Source: Prosopocoilus inquinatus
Taxonomy: Eukaryota; Arthropoda; Insecta; Coleoptera; Lucanidae
Length of the DNA: 64,000 nt
Direction of reading: 5' to 3'
Assembly (NCBI GenBank): GCA_036172665.1
Contig: CM069870.1
Location: 62,744,212-62,808,211, forward strand
This document shows, piece by piece, positions 1 to 10,353 of this stretch (positions are counted from its first letter, which is position 1; the number at the start of each line of letters is the position of its first letter). The notes beneath the pieces are model-generated. The model was not told where the DNA came from. It saw only the letters and a list, made by a program, of their open reading frames with translations, and searched no databases. The position numbers were made by a program, and so were the translations under genes.

Positions 1-106
1 TTTACGAAACATTCATTCCATGGAAACAATGGATAACTCGCGGGACCCCAAACACTTGGGGTCCCCGGGCATCGCGCTGAACTACCCTATGATAGCTACG
101 CCACTG
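1..106. mobile_element. Right end of a hAT-like nonautonomous element
   Basis: The segment ends in AGCTACGCCACTG at 106, the inverted partner of CAGTGGCGTAGCT found at the start of the full copy at 41822-43163. The flank after it (TGATGAGC) matches the flank of the other copy. The element sits in an intron of B1 and is shared with B6, so it was inserted before the segment duplicated. Confidence 0.6.
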
Positions 107-218
107 TGATGAGCGTAAGTCAAGTGATACGTATTTTATTATAAAACATTCAAGAATTTTTTATTAAGGATTTGTCTGGATGGGAAAAAGTTTTCTAACA
201 AACATGTTTATGTTTTAG

Positions 219-3200
219 GATTTACAAGAATCTCTACAACAAATATCTGAACAGAATCTAAACTTATCAGAAACCATTCAGGAGTTACAGGTACAAAATT
301 GTTTAGTTAGCATTTCAGACGTACGGTCATCAACTCTGGCTTAATCGCCGCGGAAATTGTCTAGATCGAATTGCCGACGTTTGCTTAGCTCGCAAAACAA
401 AGTTTTTTTCGATTCTATCGATTTTGGACTACTATATTCAATAACATCTAACAATCTATTAAATAGCGTACAAAGACAGCCGATATTGATAATGGTTTTT
501 CTGTTTCTAGGACAAGCAGCTTAAGTCAGAAAATGCATTCAACAGGAATATGTTCGCTGTGCGTTTGTTTTTACAGGTAAGATGCAAAAAGAAATGAAGA
601 AAACATCATATGCCAATATTTAACATGGACGTATTTAAATCTTAAAAAATCTTGACTTCTACGTATCTCAATTCATAAATTTTATTTCTACATTTTCATA
701 CCTTAAAAAACACAAATTTAGAGATTTATTTGTTTAGACAAATTTAGACATATCTGACTTTGGACGTAGAAAGCTCCTGACATAATTTATTTGTTTATTT
801 CGAACTTACACTTCTTCCTTCTTTCTTGCAGATGTTTCTTCCTTTGCTAACTACTAATTATAATAAGTAAGTCTCGCTTTTCCTCTCTGTTTTCTAGTCC
901 TGACCTCATATCCTTTTTGGCTGTTTAGTTGTCCTGTATTCATACTGAATATCCAAACCACACTTTTTATCTTCTTCAATTCTGTTTGTTATCAGAGTTG
1001 TACTAAGTGTTTTTTTTTTTATTTTGTCTGTTCTCGTCTTCTTTATGGCTTATCGCATTTCAATGTCACAATGTCAGTTTGCTTCTTGTTTTATAGCCAG
1101 AACTTTTAGATCCAAAGATTAGAATAGATGCAATTGTTACTTGGTACAGGCTGACTACGCGAGAATTCCCTTCGTTATTTTTGAATTTAGAAAAAATTGT
1201 TTATCACAAAACTTATGCAGACTACTTCAAAGTTCTTGCTGGTGTTTACAGAAAAATAAATGAACATCGCATAACTGAGGTATACAATAAAATTTCATTT
1301 GTTTAATGGAACACTTGGTACTTTTATACACATTTGAAATTTTTTTAAATAATCTTTTTTTAAACAAATTTTATTTTTTAAAACTTTGTTTAATTAAATC
1401 CTAACATTTTGTCTAAAAGACGATCATTCATATTTTATACCAGGGGTTTCCAACGGGGAACGATGAAAATTTGAAAAGGGTCGATGAACGTTTAGGAATC
1501 CGCTAGGGGTCTTTTCATGTGTAAGCCTTGTTTAATAGAGACCTAATTGAATAGTTTATAAAAAAAGGTAAAAGATTTATAAATAATAAAATATATAATA
1601 AAATAAATAAATTTGAATCATCTCGATTAAGAGAAAAAAAGACGTTTAATTGATTAGCAAAATCAAAACATTCCTAAAATACGAATAAAAGCGAATAAAA
1701 CAAAAACAAAAGGCGATCGTCAAACAAGAGAGGATGAAAATAAAAGTTTTGTAGAACTCATCAAAATTTAAATTCAATTTAATAATGAAAAAATAAAATA
1801 AATTCAAAGCTGAAAATGGCGATCAATCCACGGTATTAAAATCTAAAATAAAAAAAATCTTAAATCGTATAGAAAAGAAACAAAAGAAGATCAATTGATA
1901 ACTAAAAAACATCGTAAGCGCGTGTCAAATAAAATCAAACCGAAAAGAAAACAAAAAACAAAATGGTTAGTTGTTAATTTAAAAGTAAGAAACAAAACAA
2001 ATGAAATCGATTAAAAAAAAAACAATGGTCCATAAACTGATTATAATATTATATTAAAAATTAAATAAAACAAACTAAAATGAGGAATGTGTAAAAATAG
2101 AGGAGATAAAATCGGCACCAAAATAGAATTACATAAAACTAACAGAAAGTCAAATTGACAGATCTTGTCACGATCCAAATAATTTGTAAATATTAACGAA
2201 ACAGGTCGATCGGTTAATAATTTTAAAAAAAAACAAAAGAAAGTCAAATTAAATAAAAGAAAAAACAAAATCACCTTCAATTGACGGGATTAAAACGTAA
2301 AATACATTCACACTGAGTAAACAAAAACAAAAAAAAATTACGGCGATCAATTAATAAAATCGAAGAAATTATGGTAAATGGTTGTTAAAAAATAAAAACA
2401 GAACGAATGAAATCTATTAAAAGACAAAAAAAACCTTGAAATCGAACGTGAAATTAAAAAAAAAGAATAGATACTCGTTAAGGAAGATCAGACTAAAATA
2501 AAAATTCTATATACTAACATAAAATCAAATCGAATCGAGAATATTGGCGAATTTTTAACTGAAAGTTTGAATAAAAGAGAACCAAACTGAAATCGAATCA
2601 AGAAAAGAGAAAAAACGATCGACTAAAAAATAAAATACAAAGGAATAAAAGACAAATGGAATAATAAATTGTCACAATTTAAGAAAATTTTAAATCTGCA
2701 TAAAACATTATTAGAATATCCACAGCTGCTGTTTTTTTAAATGTTATTTAAATTTGAATGAGTTCGATGGAAATTTTTATTTTCTTGTAAGGAGTGGGTG
2801 GTTTTAAAGTTAAGTTTTGAAACCCCTGCTTTGTACGCACGTATTACTTTGAAACACAAATATCTCGAAAACTACTCGCTTTATATTAAAATTATTTAGA
2901 AAAATTGTTATCAGAATTTAATTTGGGATCCAAATATGTACAAAAATACCGAGTGTTCCACTTCAGAAAACAAAATGTTAGTTTATATCTCGGTTATTTG
3001 ATGCGCATTTAGCATTTATTATTTAGCAAACGTCAGAAAAAACTTTGGATTAGTCTATAGTATAAGTTTTGTACCAAACATTTCTTTTTTTGAGTTCAAA
3101 AATAAAAAAGTTAAAAGTGATGGAAATTCTACCGTAGTCACTCTATACATATAATTCAGTTTTGACTTCTACTTTTAATTTTACTACGGTCTCCCTACAT

Positions 3201-3968
3201 TTAGATATACCTACTTTAATTGTTTCTTTTTTGTCTATTCGATTTTTCTGATTTGTTATGATGGCTCTTGTGGGTACATGTAGCTTTTCTTACTTTCTGA
3301 AGAGAACTTATTAAGCTAGAATGTTCTACATATTATTTTGATGTTCCTTCTCAATAACATAAGTTATTTCTTTCTAGACTGCTGGGCTTAAACTTGGTGA
3401 TATGCTGATAACAGCCGTCAGAGACAATGATGTTCCTCTGGTACAACTACTTTTGGAACTCGGCGCACCCATTGAATCTCAGGACTCCAAGAGCAACCGG
3501 CCCGTTCATATAGCGGTGCAAAATCGTCACGCTCGAATCTTAGAAATACTACTTGATAATCAAGCAGACATCGAATCTAAGGGGGAACACCAGAAGACCG
3601 CCTTGCACGTTGCCGGTTACAGCGACTGTTTGGAGTGTGCGGAAATCTTGATTAAGAAAGGGGCGAGGCTCGAGAGTCGTGATGAGTGGCTCAACACCCC
3701 GATTATCCATCCCGCAAGGATTGGTTTTAACGACTTTGTTGAATTACTGATTCGAGAAGGAGCTAATATCAATGCTGCTCAAAGGGATGGTATAACCAGT
3801 TTGCACTGGGCGGCACGAGATGGACAGCTGTCAACTGTGATGCTTTTGGTGAAAAATGGCGCGGACGTGCGCTTGAAAACTCGAGATGGTAAAACAGCTT
3901 TAGATAATGCAAACGCCTCTAATCACCGTTCAATTGTGGCATATCTTGAAAATGTAAAGGATAATTGA
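219..3968 (+). CDS. Ankyrin gene B1 (type B), 5' end outside window
   Basis: Coding exons read as 219-290, 511-576, 1097-1279 and 3378-3968, each bounded by AG/GT and all in phase 0. The first two encode 24 and 22 residues of charged helix (starting DLQESLQQ and DKQLKSEN), the third a 61-residue helical block (PELLDPKIRI...). The last exon gives 196 residues with six ankyrin repeats, including LHWAARDG and a CxxC in repeat 3 (SDCLEC). The copy B6 shows that the signal peptide and two more exons should lie left of position 1. A poly(A) signal AATAAA lies near 4095. The ankyrin exon differs from B6 at only three residues, so the two are recent duplicates. Exon limits rest on splice consensus and on matching B6. 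No function can be assigned beyond a probable secreted ankyrin protein. Confidence 0.78.
1560..2700. repeat. Strand-asymmetric A-rich intronic region
   Basis: This stretch of the last B1 intron has very few T and many AAAA/AAATAAA runs on the + strand, punctuated by recurring CGATC-type words (GGCGATCAAT, AACGATCGAC). A shorter copy lies at about 44900-45620 in B6, where roughly 330 bp is missing. It has no convincing coding frame; the minus-strand reading at 2041-2280 is low-complexity. It may be a decayed repeat or a structural intron segment. Confidence 0.5.
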
Positions 3969-4168
3969 AATAATGAAGCGTCGCGGACGGACAATCTTTT
4001 ATGATTCTTTGAATTAAAGAATGTTCCGGGAATAGTATGTTTATTTTTGCTTAGTTCCTTAAGGGCAAATTATGTATCTTAATCGTTGTTAAAAAATAAA
4101 TAAATACTCAATTGAAACAATGATTTTAAATTATTGTTACGTTTCTAGGGTTTAAATTAATTTATTTA

Positions 4169-4296
4169 GGCCCGATTTCACCATCACAGATTAAATTTAA
4201 ACTTCGGCTTATTCCCATGGTAACAAATGCAAGGATAATTGTTTCTATAGGAATAAAACGGAGCTTGAAGTTATACTGGGATGATGAAACCGGGCC
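4169..4296. mobile_element. Tourist/Harbinger-like MITE (128 bp)
   Basis: Terminal inverted repeats GGCCCGATTTCACCATC and GATGATGAAACCGGGCC are flanked by TTA on both sides (4166-4168 and 4297-4299). TTA duplications and GGCCC ends are typical of PIF/Harbinger MITEs. The paralogous site behind B6 (about 47085) is empty, so the insertion followed the duplication. Confidence 0.75.
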
Positions 4297-4319
4297 TTAA
4301 ACGAATAAAACACTCGGTA

Positions 4320-4445
4320 AAAACTTAACCGTAATTTAATAATGCAAGAGAAGAAGATTTCTTCCAAGAGAAGAACTCTCTTGTCTTCTTTTTTTTGTGA
4401 TTAAGAAGAAAAGTCTTCTTCTCTTGCGATTAAGAAGAAGTTATC
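4320..4445. repeat. Purine-rich imperfect palindrome
   Basis: Repeated AAGAGAAGAAG and TCTTCTTCTCTTG blocks form a short imperfect inverted repeat. The paralogous region after B6 diverges at exactly this point, so it may mark an insertion boundary. No gene is seen from here to 5035. Confidence 0.4.
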
Positions 4446-5034
4446 TACTGAAGATGGCAGCATGTCTGCGGAAATGCGTGCATAATACGAAAAATATTTT
4501 GTGGTTAGGAGATTCAATCCAATTTTCATTGTATTGCAAATCCAAATCTCCAGAACATTTTGAATATTTCAATTTCATTTCGAAGTCGGTTCCCAGAAGT
4601 TACAACTTTGTATCTCCGAAAGAACTTAGCTACGTCAAAAGTTTTTCGATTCGTTTTTATTTTAACATTATTTTTCTGTTACAATCTAAGTTTTTCATGT
4701 TTTCCAATTTTCGTTACCATTTCAATTTCTTGCCTTCGTCTTTCTTCCACCACACTCGGGTCTTCTAATACATACCTCTTTTAATTATCTTAATTTTGGT
4801 TAACCCATTGATATGTTTTCTATTGGTTTCCATATTCGAGTGTGTTTCTTTTTTCTTGTCTTCTTCCATTTTTGCATGTACTTTGCTACTTTGAATTCGT
4901 CCTTCCTGCCGTTCTCAAATTTTCTAATGCATTTATCAGCCATTTCAAAGCTGGTTAATTTCAACAAGTTTTAACTTTGTATTCTCGAAAGGGCACAGCT
5001 GCGTCATCAATTCGATTTTGAGGAAGTGCATCAA

Positions 5035-6768
5035 TCCTTGTGTCTGTGAAGCTGGCGTATCATTTCATGGAATCTCATAAGTTCTAGTGAGTTCTGGCTT
5101 TATTTCTAATAGTTCTATAGTTCCTGATAGATAAAATCGATAATTCTGCTCACTAAAGCGAAAAAAAGCCAAAGTGCAAACTGAGACGCCAGGTTCACGC
5201 AGAGTCTAACTTTGTCCTATGCAAAATTAACGGCCTATTCTTATAGGAAATTAAAAGATCTGTAGTTCTACATCAGTTCTAGAAAGAGTTCTAGAGAAAA
5301 ACATTGCTATTTCTTATTAGAAAACTTTAATAACACAATATGATTAGTTACGCAGATACAGATGAGACGCTATCGAATACTCGACAGCTATATGAGCTCC
5401 ACAATTTTTTCCTTGTAGCTCAGAACGTATCCAACGACTTTCTACATAGTTCCGGCCACAAGTCTCATTAGATTATTTTTTGAGCAATTTTAAATCCTGG
5501 TAAATTCGAGTTCTACACGTTATAACTAAGACGCTGTCGAATACACGACAGTTTTGTGAGCTCTATATTTTTTTCCTTGCTGTTAGAAACATATTCAATG
5601 ACTTTCCGCAGAGTTCCAGCCATAAACCTAAGTAGAATATTATTTAACAATTTTAAAATTCGGCTAAATTCGAATTATATACTTAATAAGCGAGACGCTG
5701 TCAAAAACACGTCAGTTCTGTGAGCTTTATAATTTTTCCCTTGTAGTTCGGAACGTATCCAACGACTTTCTGCAGAGTTCTATCCACAAGCATCATTAGA
5801 TTATTGTTTGAGCAATTTTAAATCCCTGAAATTGGAGTTATACAGGTTATAGCCGAGACGCTATCGAATATACGACAGTTCTGTGAGCTCTATAATTTTT
5901 TCCTTGTAGCTCGGAACATATTCAACGACTTTCTGCAGAGTTCCAGCCACAAGCATCATTAGATTATTGAATTTAGCCGAGTTTAAAATTGCTAAATAAT
6001 AATCTACTTAGGTTTATGGTTAGAACTCTGCGGAAGGTCATTGAATATTTTCAGAACTACAAGGAAAAAAACATAGAACTTACAGAACTGTCGTATATTC
6101 GACAGCGTTTCAGTTATAACCTGTACAAACCGAATTTCAGCGATTTAAAATTGCTCAAACAATAATCTAATGATGCTTGTGGCTGGAGCTCTGCAGAAAG
6201 TCGTTGAATATGTTTCTAACTACAAGGAAAAAATACAGAGCTCACAGAACTGTCGTGTATTCGACAGCGTCTTAGTTATAACGTGTATAACTCGTATTTA
6301 CCAGGATTTAAAATTGCTCAAAAAATAATCTAATGAGACTTGTGGCCGGAACTTTGTAGAAAATCCTTGGATACATTCTGAGCTACAAGAAAAAAATTGT
6401 AGAGCTCATAGAACTGTCGAATATTCGATAGCGTCTCATCTGTATCTGCGTAACTAATCATATTGTGTTATTAAGAGTTTTCTAATAAGAAATAGCAATG
6501 TTTTTCTCTAGAACTCTTTCTAGAACCCATGCAGAACTATAGATCTTTTAATTTCCTGTGAGAATTGGCCGTTAATTTTGCGTAGGACAAAGTGAGACGC
6601 TGCGTGAACCTGGCGTCTCAGTTTGCACTTTGGCTTTTTTTCACTTTAATGAGCAGAACTATTGATTTTATCTATCAGGAACTATAGAACTATTAGAGAT
6701 AAAGCCAGAACTCACTGAAACTTATGAGTTTCCATGAAATGATATGCCAGCTTCACAAATACTCAATC
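5035..6768. mobile_element. Foldback element with long, internally repeated arms
   Basis: Two arms of about 0.8 kb are inverted copies of each other, meeting near 5965. The outer ends read GTGAAGCTGGC (near 5050) and GCCAGCTTCAC (near 6745). Inside the arms a unit of about 160-165 bp is repeated: it begins with GAGACGCT-TCGAATA near 5366, 5530, 5694 and 5853 on the left, and reappears inverted about three times on the right between 6002 and 6440. Long inverted arms made of tandem subrepeats are the hallmark of Foldback/Galileo-type DNA transposons. No transposase is visible. Exact ends are uncertain by some tens of bases. Confidence 0.75.
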
Positions 6769-6819
6769 CTTCATCATCATCATCATCAAGAATATATCAG
6801 TCTCAATTGTTTCAACATA

Positions 6820-6950
6820 AGTACCCCATGTTTTCCAATGTTCGTTACAATTACAATTTTCGTTAATTTTTTTACGGGTTCTGAGAGAAGAGAGAGACAA
6901 ACTTTTCCTTTGCTTAGTAAATCCAACCGACGTCTCAAAGTGACAGCAAC
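6820..6950. repeat. Dispersed repeat, also at 49545-49650
   Basis: The segment from TTTTCCAATGTTCGTTAC to AAATCCAACCGA recurs with few changes at 49545-49650, just outside the mariner copy there. Short readings through it on both strands are not conserved as protein and I do not call them genes. Confidence 0.5.
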
Positions 6951-7608
6951 ACACACACCGCACATGGGGAAGGGTGGCCTAAACAGGTGTAACACCAAAC
7001 TTTAAATCTACACATAACACTCCAATTTTCAGAATACATATATGTATATTCCGTTTCCTGAAAACTTTTAATAGGCCACTCAACTTGGAATACCCCGTAT
7101 ATACTTTCTGTTAAGAGAAAAATTTTACAACAAATTATCAATAAATTTTTTAATATTTTCTGCATTTTTTTATTACCAAGCGTGAATGATTGAAATATAC
7201 ATACATTTTTGTTAAGTAAACTTATGAACGGTTGAAACTTCCACAAAACATAATTATTAAATTTTTTTTATCTGTGGTCCTAAGTCATAGACTTGTCAGG
7301 ACCTGAGAAGCGGGAGTGTATTTTTATGTATGTAAAGTGTTCTATGGCTTTGTTACAAACCTCCTCACCGTTGAAGGGGAAACAGTGTCGAATTTTCCCC
7401 CCAACATTGAAGGGTACCTGAAGTGAGTAAACCATCCCAGAGAAATATATGATACGGAGACAAACATTACGCTTGTTTTGCCAACCTGAAATGACTGAAA
7501 CTCATATTTTTAGTTCCAATCGGCAGATTGCAATCATTATTATTAATTAATTATTCAGCAGCTCGGTAGCCCGCAAAAATTTTATGCTACAAACGATAAG
7601 TTCTTAGA

Positions 7609-7879
7609 AAAATTTTGTGCAAATCGTTTTTGATTGCAGTGAGAACCTCGAGCAGCCTCTGAAACAATCTGAAACAGCTGTCCAGAGGCTGCTCGAGGTT
7701 CTCACTGCAATCAAAAACGATTTGCACAAAATTTTTCTAAAATCTTTCATTATGCTTTGAAAGCAAGCATGGCCGCCTTGCATGGGGGACTCATTAGGAG
7801 CAAATCCCGCTTCAATTTGTCTATCCTACTGCAATGTTAGGTCAAAAAGCGATAGTAAGATGTCGCTATTTTATATGTT
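7609..7879. mobile_element. Hairpin retroelement with 14-bp target-site duplication
   Basis: The insert is flanked by the 14-bp direct repeat GATAAGTTCTTAGA (7595-7608 and 7880-7893). The paralogous site near 50330 has one copy and no insert. It begins with a near-perfect inverted repeat of about 52-bp arms (7609-7740) around AATCTGAAACAGC, then a tail of about 140 bp. A related, longer element lies at 28209-28598. A long variable duplication points to target-primed reverse transcription; the hairpin and the hammerhead-like core in the relative suggest a Penelope-type nonautonomous element. Confidence 0.7.
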
Positions 7880-7936
7880 GATAAGTTCTTAGAAGCATGT
7901 CGACCTTCAACATTCTCAGTACTCAATTGTATTTCG

Positions 7937-7973
7937 CAGTGCACGCAAGACTACTTAAATTGACAGAGAAATG
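7937..7973 (+). promoter_or_regulatory. Type A core-promoter block with start codon (orphan copy)
   Basis: CAGTGCACGCA at 7937 resembles an arthropod initiator followed by a conserved downstream block. It lies 34 nt before an ATG that is immediately followed by a GT donor. The same block lies 33 nt before the ATG of A2, A3, A4 and A7. Confidence 0.5.
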
Positions 7974-8093
7974 GTAAATATAAAATCTAGCTATTTATGG
8001 AACACAATATTTTTATTCATTTTTTAGAACCAGCTGCATTTTACGTATTTTTTAATTATAGAACTGATTGTGATTGTACATTCGTCGCATCAG
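7971..8093 (+). pseudogene. Orphan type A exons 1-2 (start codon and signal peptide)
   Basis: ATG at 7971-7973 is followed by GTAAAT. After a 54-bp intron, exon 8028-8093 encodes 22 residues starting NQLHFTYFLIIELIVIV and ends at CAG/GTGAGT. Both splice sites are intact. No matching exons 3-6 follow before the next promoter at 10.32 kb. It is either a 5' gene remnant or an alternative first exon pair for A2. The copy at 50420-50542 is also undamaged, which slightly favours use. Confidence 0.55.
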
Positions 8094-9272
8094 GTGAGTT
8101 ATTTTTAAAGGCAGAAAAGCTATAACAAAGGTTGAAAACTGCGAAAAATGTTATACTAACCGTTTAGTTTTACCATAACCAGTCAGCGGACTCGGAAAGT
8201 TTTTTCGGCTGAAAGCAGTTTGAGACAGCGACAGTCCGACTCGACGCGGGGCCCTTAAATGTTACGCACGCTTATATAATTCCAAAAGATAAGATTTCTT
8301 GAATTTAGGAATAACAATTTAGTTGATTTGAATTAAAGAAAAGCACGAACCGCATCTGCGCCTTATGTATGTCATGGCGCGGCGCAATGTTTCCGAGCAT
8401 CCAGTCAACCGCCTCATTATTGTGGGTTACGAGTTACGAATGCACTGTTTCCTTGGCTTGCCGATTGTTCACTATTTCTATTCTTTCTCCCTCGTCTAAG
8501 TGATTTTATAAATTTAGCTTTTCGTTTTAAACACCCAAAATGCTCTCCCGTTACAGTTTTTGAACGCAATCCTTCGCTGGCGAATATATTAAGTCGGGTA
8601 CACATTTTATTGTTGCGCTCCGTTGCAATAGTAAACAGTAAAACTTTTTCCGGTCCGTTCTTTTACCATAACTGAAAGAAAATATCAGTTCTAATCTCAG
8701 TCTGAAGCTGATACATTTCATCTAAGAAAACTACCGCATTGAGGAGAAGAATGCGATGCGCAAAGTGTTTTTAAATGGTGTGACTAACCGTTTATATTTT
8801 AGAAACTGTATCACTGTATCAACAAAAAGTAAATGTTATGTGATGTAACTTACGGTTTTTGTAACAGATGTTCCATATGAATTTTTTTTCTGCACCTTTT
8901 CACAAGATTAATGTACACAACGCATCGTAGGGCTAGCTTATTCGGCCAAATATAACTTAATATTTAATCAATAATAATTTATTTAATTTAATTTAAACTG
9001 CATTTACTTTTGGATACACGTTTTGACTCGCATACTTGAAGCGCTAGGTTTTTCCAGAGCGTTCAGAAGTTCTGTGTGAATGTCAGCCTAATGAATCAGG
9101 AAAGCCGGGCAGTAATTTGAATTGCTGCTCTTCATTGCATTATTGTTAACATATTTTTATTTTATTTTATTTTATATTCTTGTCAACTTTTATTTTATTT
9201 AGTTATCAGCTTTTTTGCACTTGCAGTTGTGCGTACATATCTTTTTTTTTCACTTATTACTTACGTTTATAT

Positions 9273-9600
9273 TGTTACATCCGTCACGCAAACAGATCTA
9301 TTTTTAGCATCAGTACGCCACCTTGCGTCACAGAACATGACCGGAAACTACTCGATCATTCTAGCATGTTCGAGCAATAGAGGGCTCTGCTATATAAGCC
9401 GTACGATCCGCCAGAAGTAGTTAGTTATTAAGATAACCAGCGAAGGGTACCTCGAATAAATAGAAAGTACATTTCGTAAAAGTGTTATTTGATAGACAAG
9501 CTCATTACTACTGTGTTGTTTATTGTGTAAATTGACAGCTTATAATTAAAGTGTTCTGAAATTTAACGACTATAATTTGTGAACCTCCAAATTCATAACA
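9273..9600 (+). mobile_element. Solo LTR, 328 bp, target duplication ATAT
   Basis: The segment starts TGTTACATCC and ends ATTCATAACA, flanked by ATAT on both sides (9269-9272 and 9601-9604). A TATA-like box (GCTATATAAGCC) lies near 9389 and an AATAAA near 9456. The paralogous site near 52215 has a single copy of the target and no LTR. A 4-bp duplication fits a Ty3/gypsy element. Confidence 0.8.
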
Positions 9601-10317
9601 ATATATTTTCAGAGACACACGGTCAAACTCCATTTTGCCACGGTCAAGCCCTTGGACCTTGTGGCTTAACAAACCATTTTTTATGCTTGCTCTCTCCTTT
9701 TTAGTAGAATTTATTTTGTTTTTTTACAATTTTTTTAGCGACAAGAGTTATATCATTTTCTTTTATAAATATTTTGGATTTATTTATTTTTTTGTTACTA
9801 CTTATTTATTTATGTCTTAGGTATTATCTTTTATTGTGTAGTTTTCTATTGGTGAATTAGAAATAAATGGCTGTGAGTTAAAAAAGAACCGTCGGGTATT
9901 CACTCATTTATTTTCCAAAAGGTTTACACTTTTCGCATCGTTACAGAAAATTGCAAAGGTGTATTTAACTTAAAAACTACTTAAAGGATTGCTATCAGTA
10001 AGTTCTTATGGTTAAAAATATCAAAAAATAAATAACTCCATTTCAAATTATTTTATTATTAGACAAAACTTGTCTCTGAACTGTTTCGGTTATCCATTTC
10101 GTTTATCCAGATTCTGGAAAAAAGGCGAGACAAACTTTAGCATGTTCGTTTAATCAACCGGAAACTTTTTTTTTTTTTAGACTCTGCAGAAAAGTAGGGT
10201 TGCCACTTCTCCATGAAATTATCACTTTATTAATAGCAAAAGAATTTGTGCCACAAGCGATATACATATGTATAAACAAGTTGACATCCAAGTTTTTTAG
10301 TATCAAGTCTTCTTTGT

Positions 10318-10353
10318 CAGTGCACGCAGACACTTTAAACTGATACCGAAATG
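10318..10353 (+). promoter_or_regulatory. A2 core-promoter block and start codon
   Basis: TCAGTGCACGCAGA matches the arthropod TCAGT initiator plus a family-specific block. It lies 33 nt before the ATG, at the same spacing as in A3, A4, A7 and A8. A weaker conserved word TTAGTATCAA lies about 20 bp upstream of it. Confidence 0.5.

Noticed and set aside
832..867. Possible small exon reading MFLPLLTTNYN in B1, also in B6 near 43948
   Set aside because: The acceptor and a GTAAGT are present, but the phase does not fit the next exon. The neighbours join in phase 0 without it, and its CTAACTACTAAT looks like a branch-point region.
6724..7246. Overlapping short frames on both strands
   Set aside because: They lie in repeat sequence, are of low complexity or not conserved at 49.5 kb, and show no domain.
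9180..9820. Short + strand frames around the solo LTR
   Set aside because: They cross the LTR insertion boundary at 9273 or are T-rich low complexity, and the paralog at 52.2 kb does not keep them.
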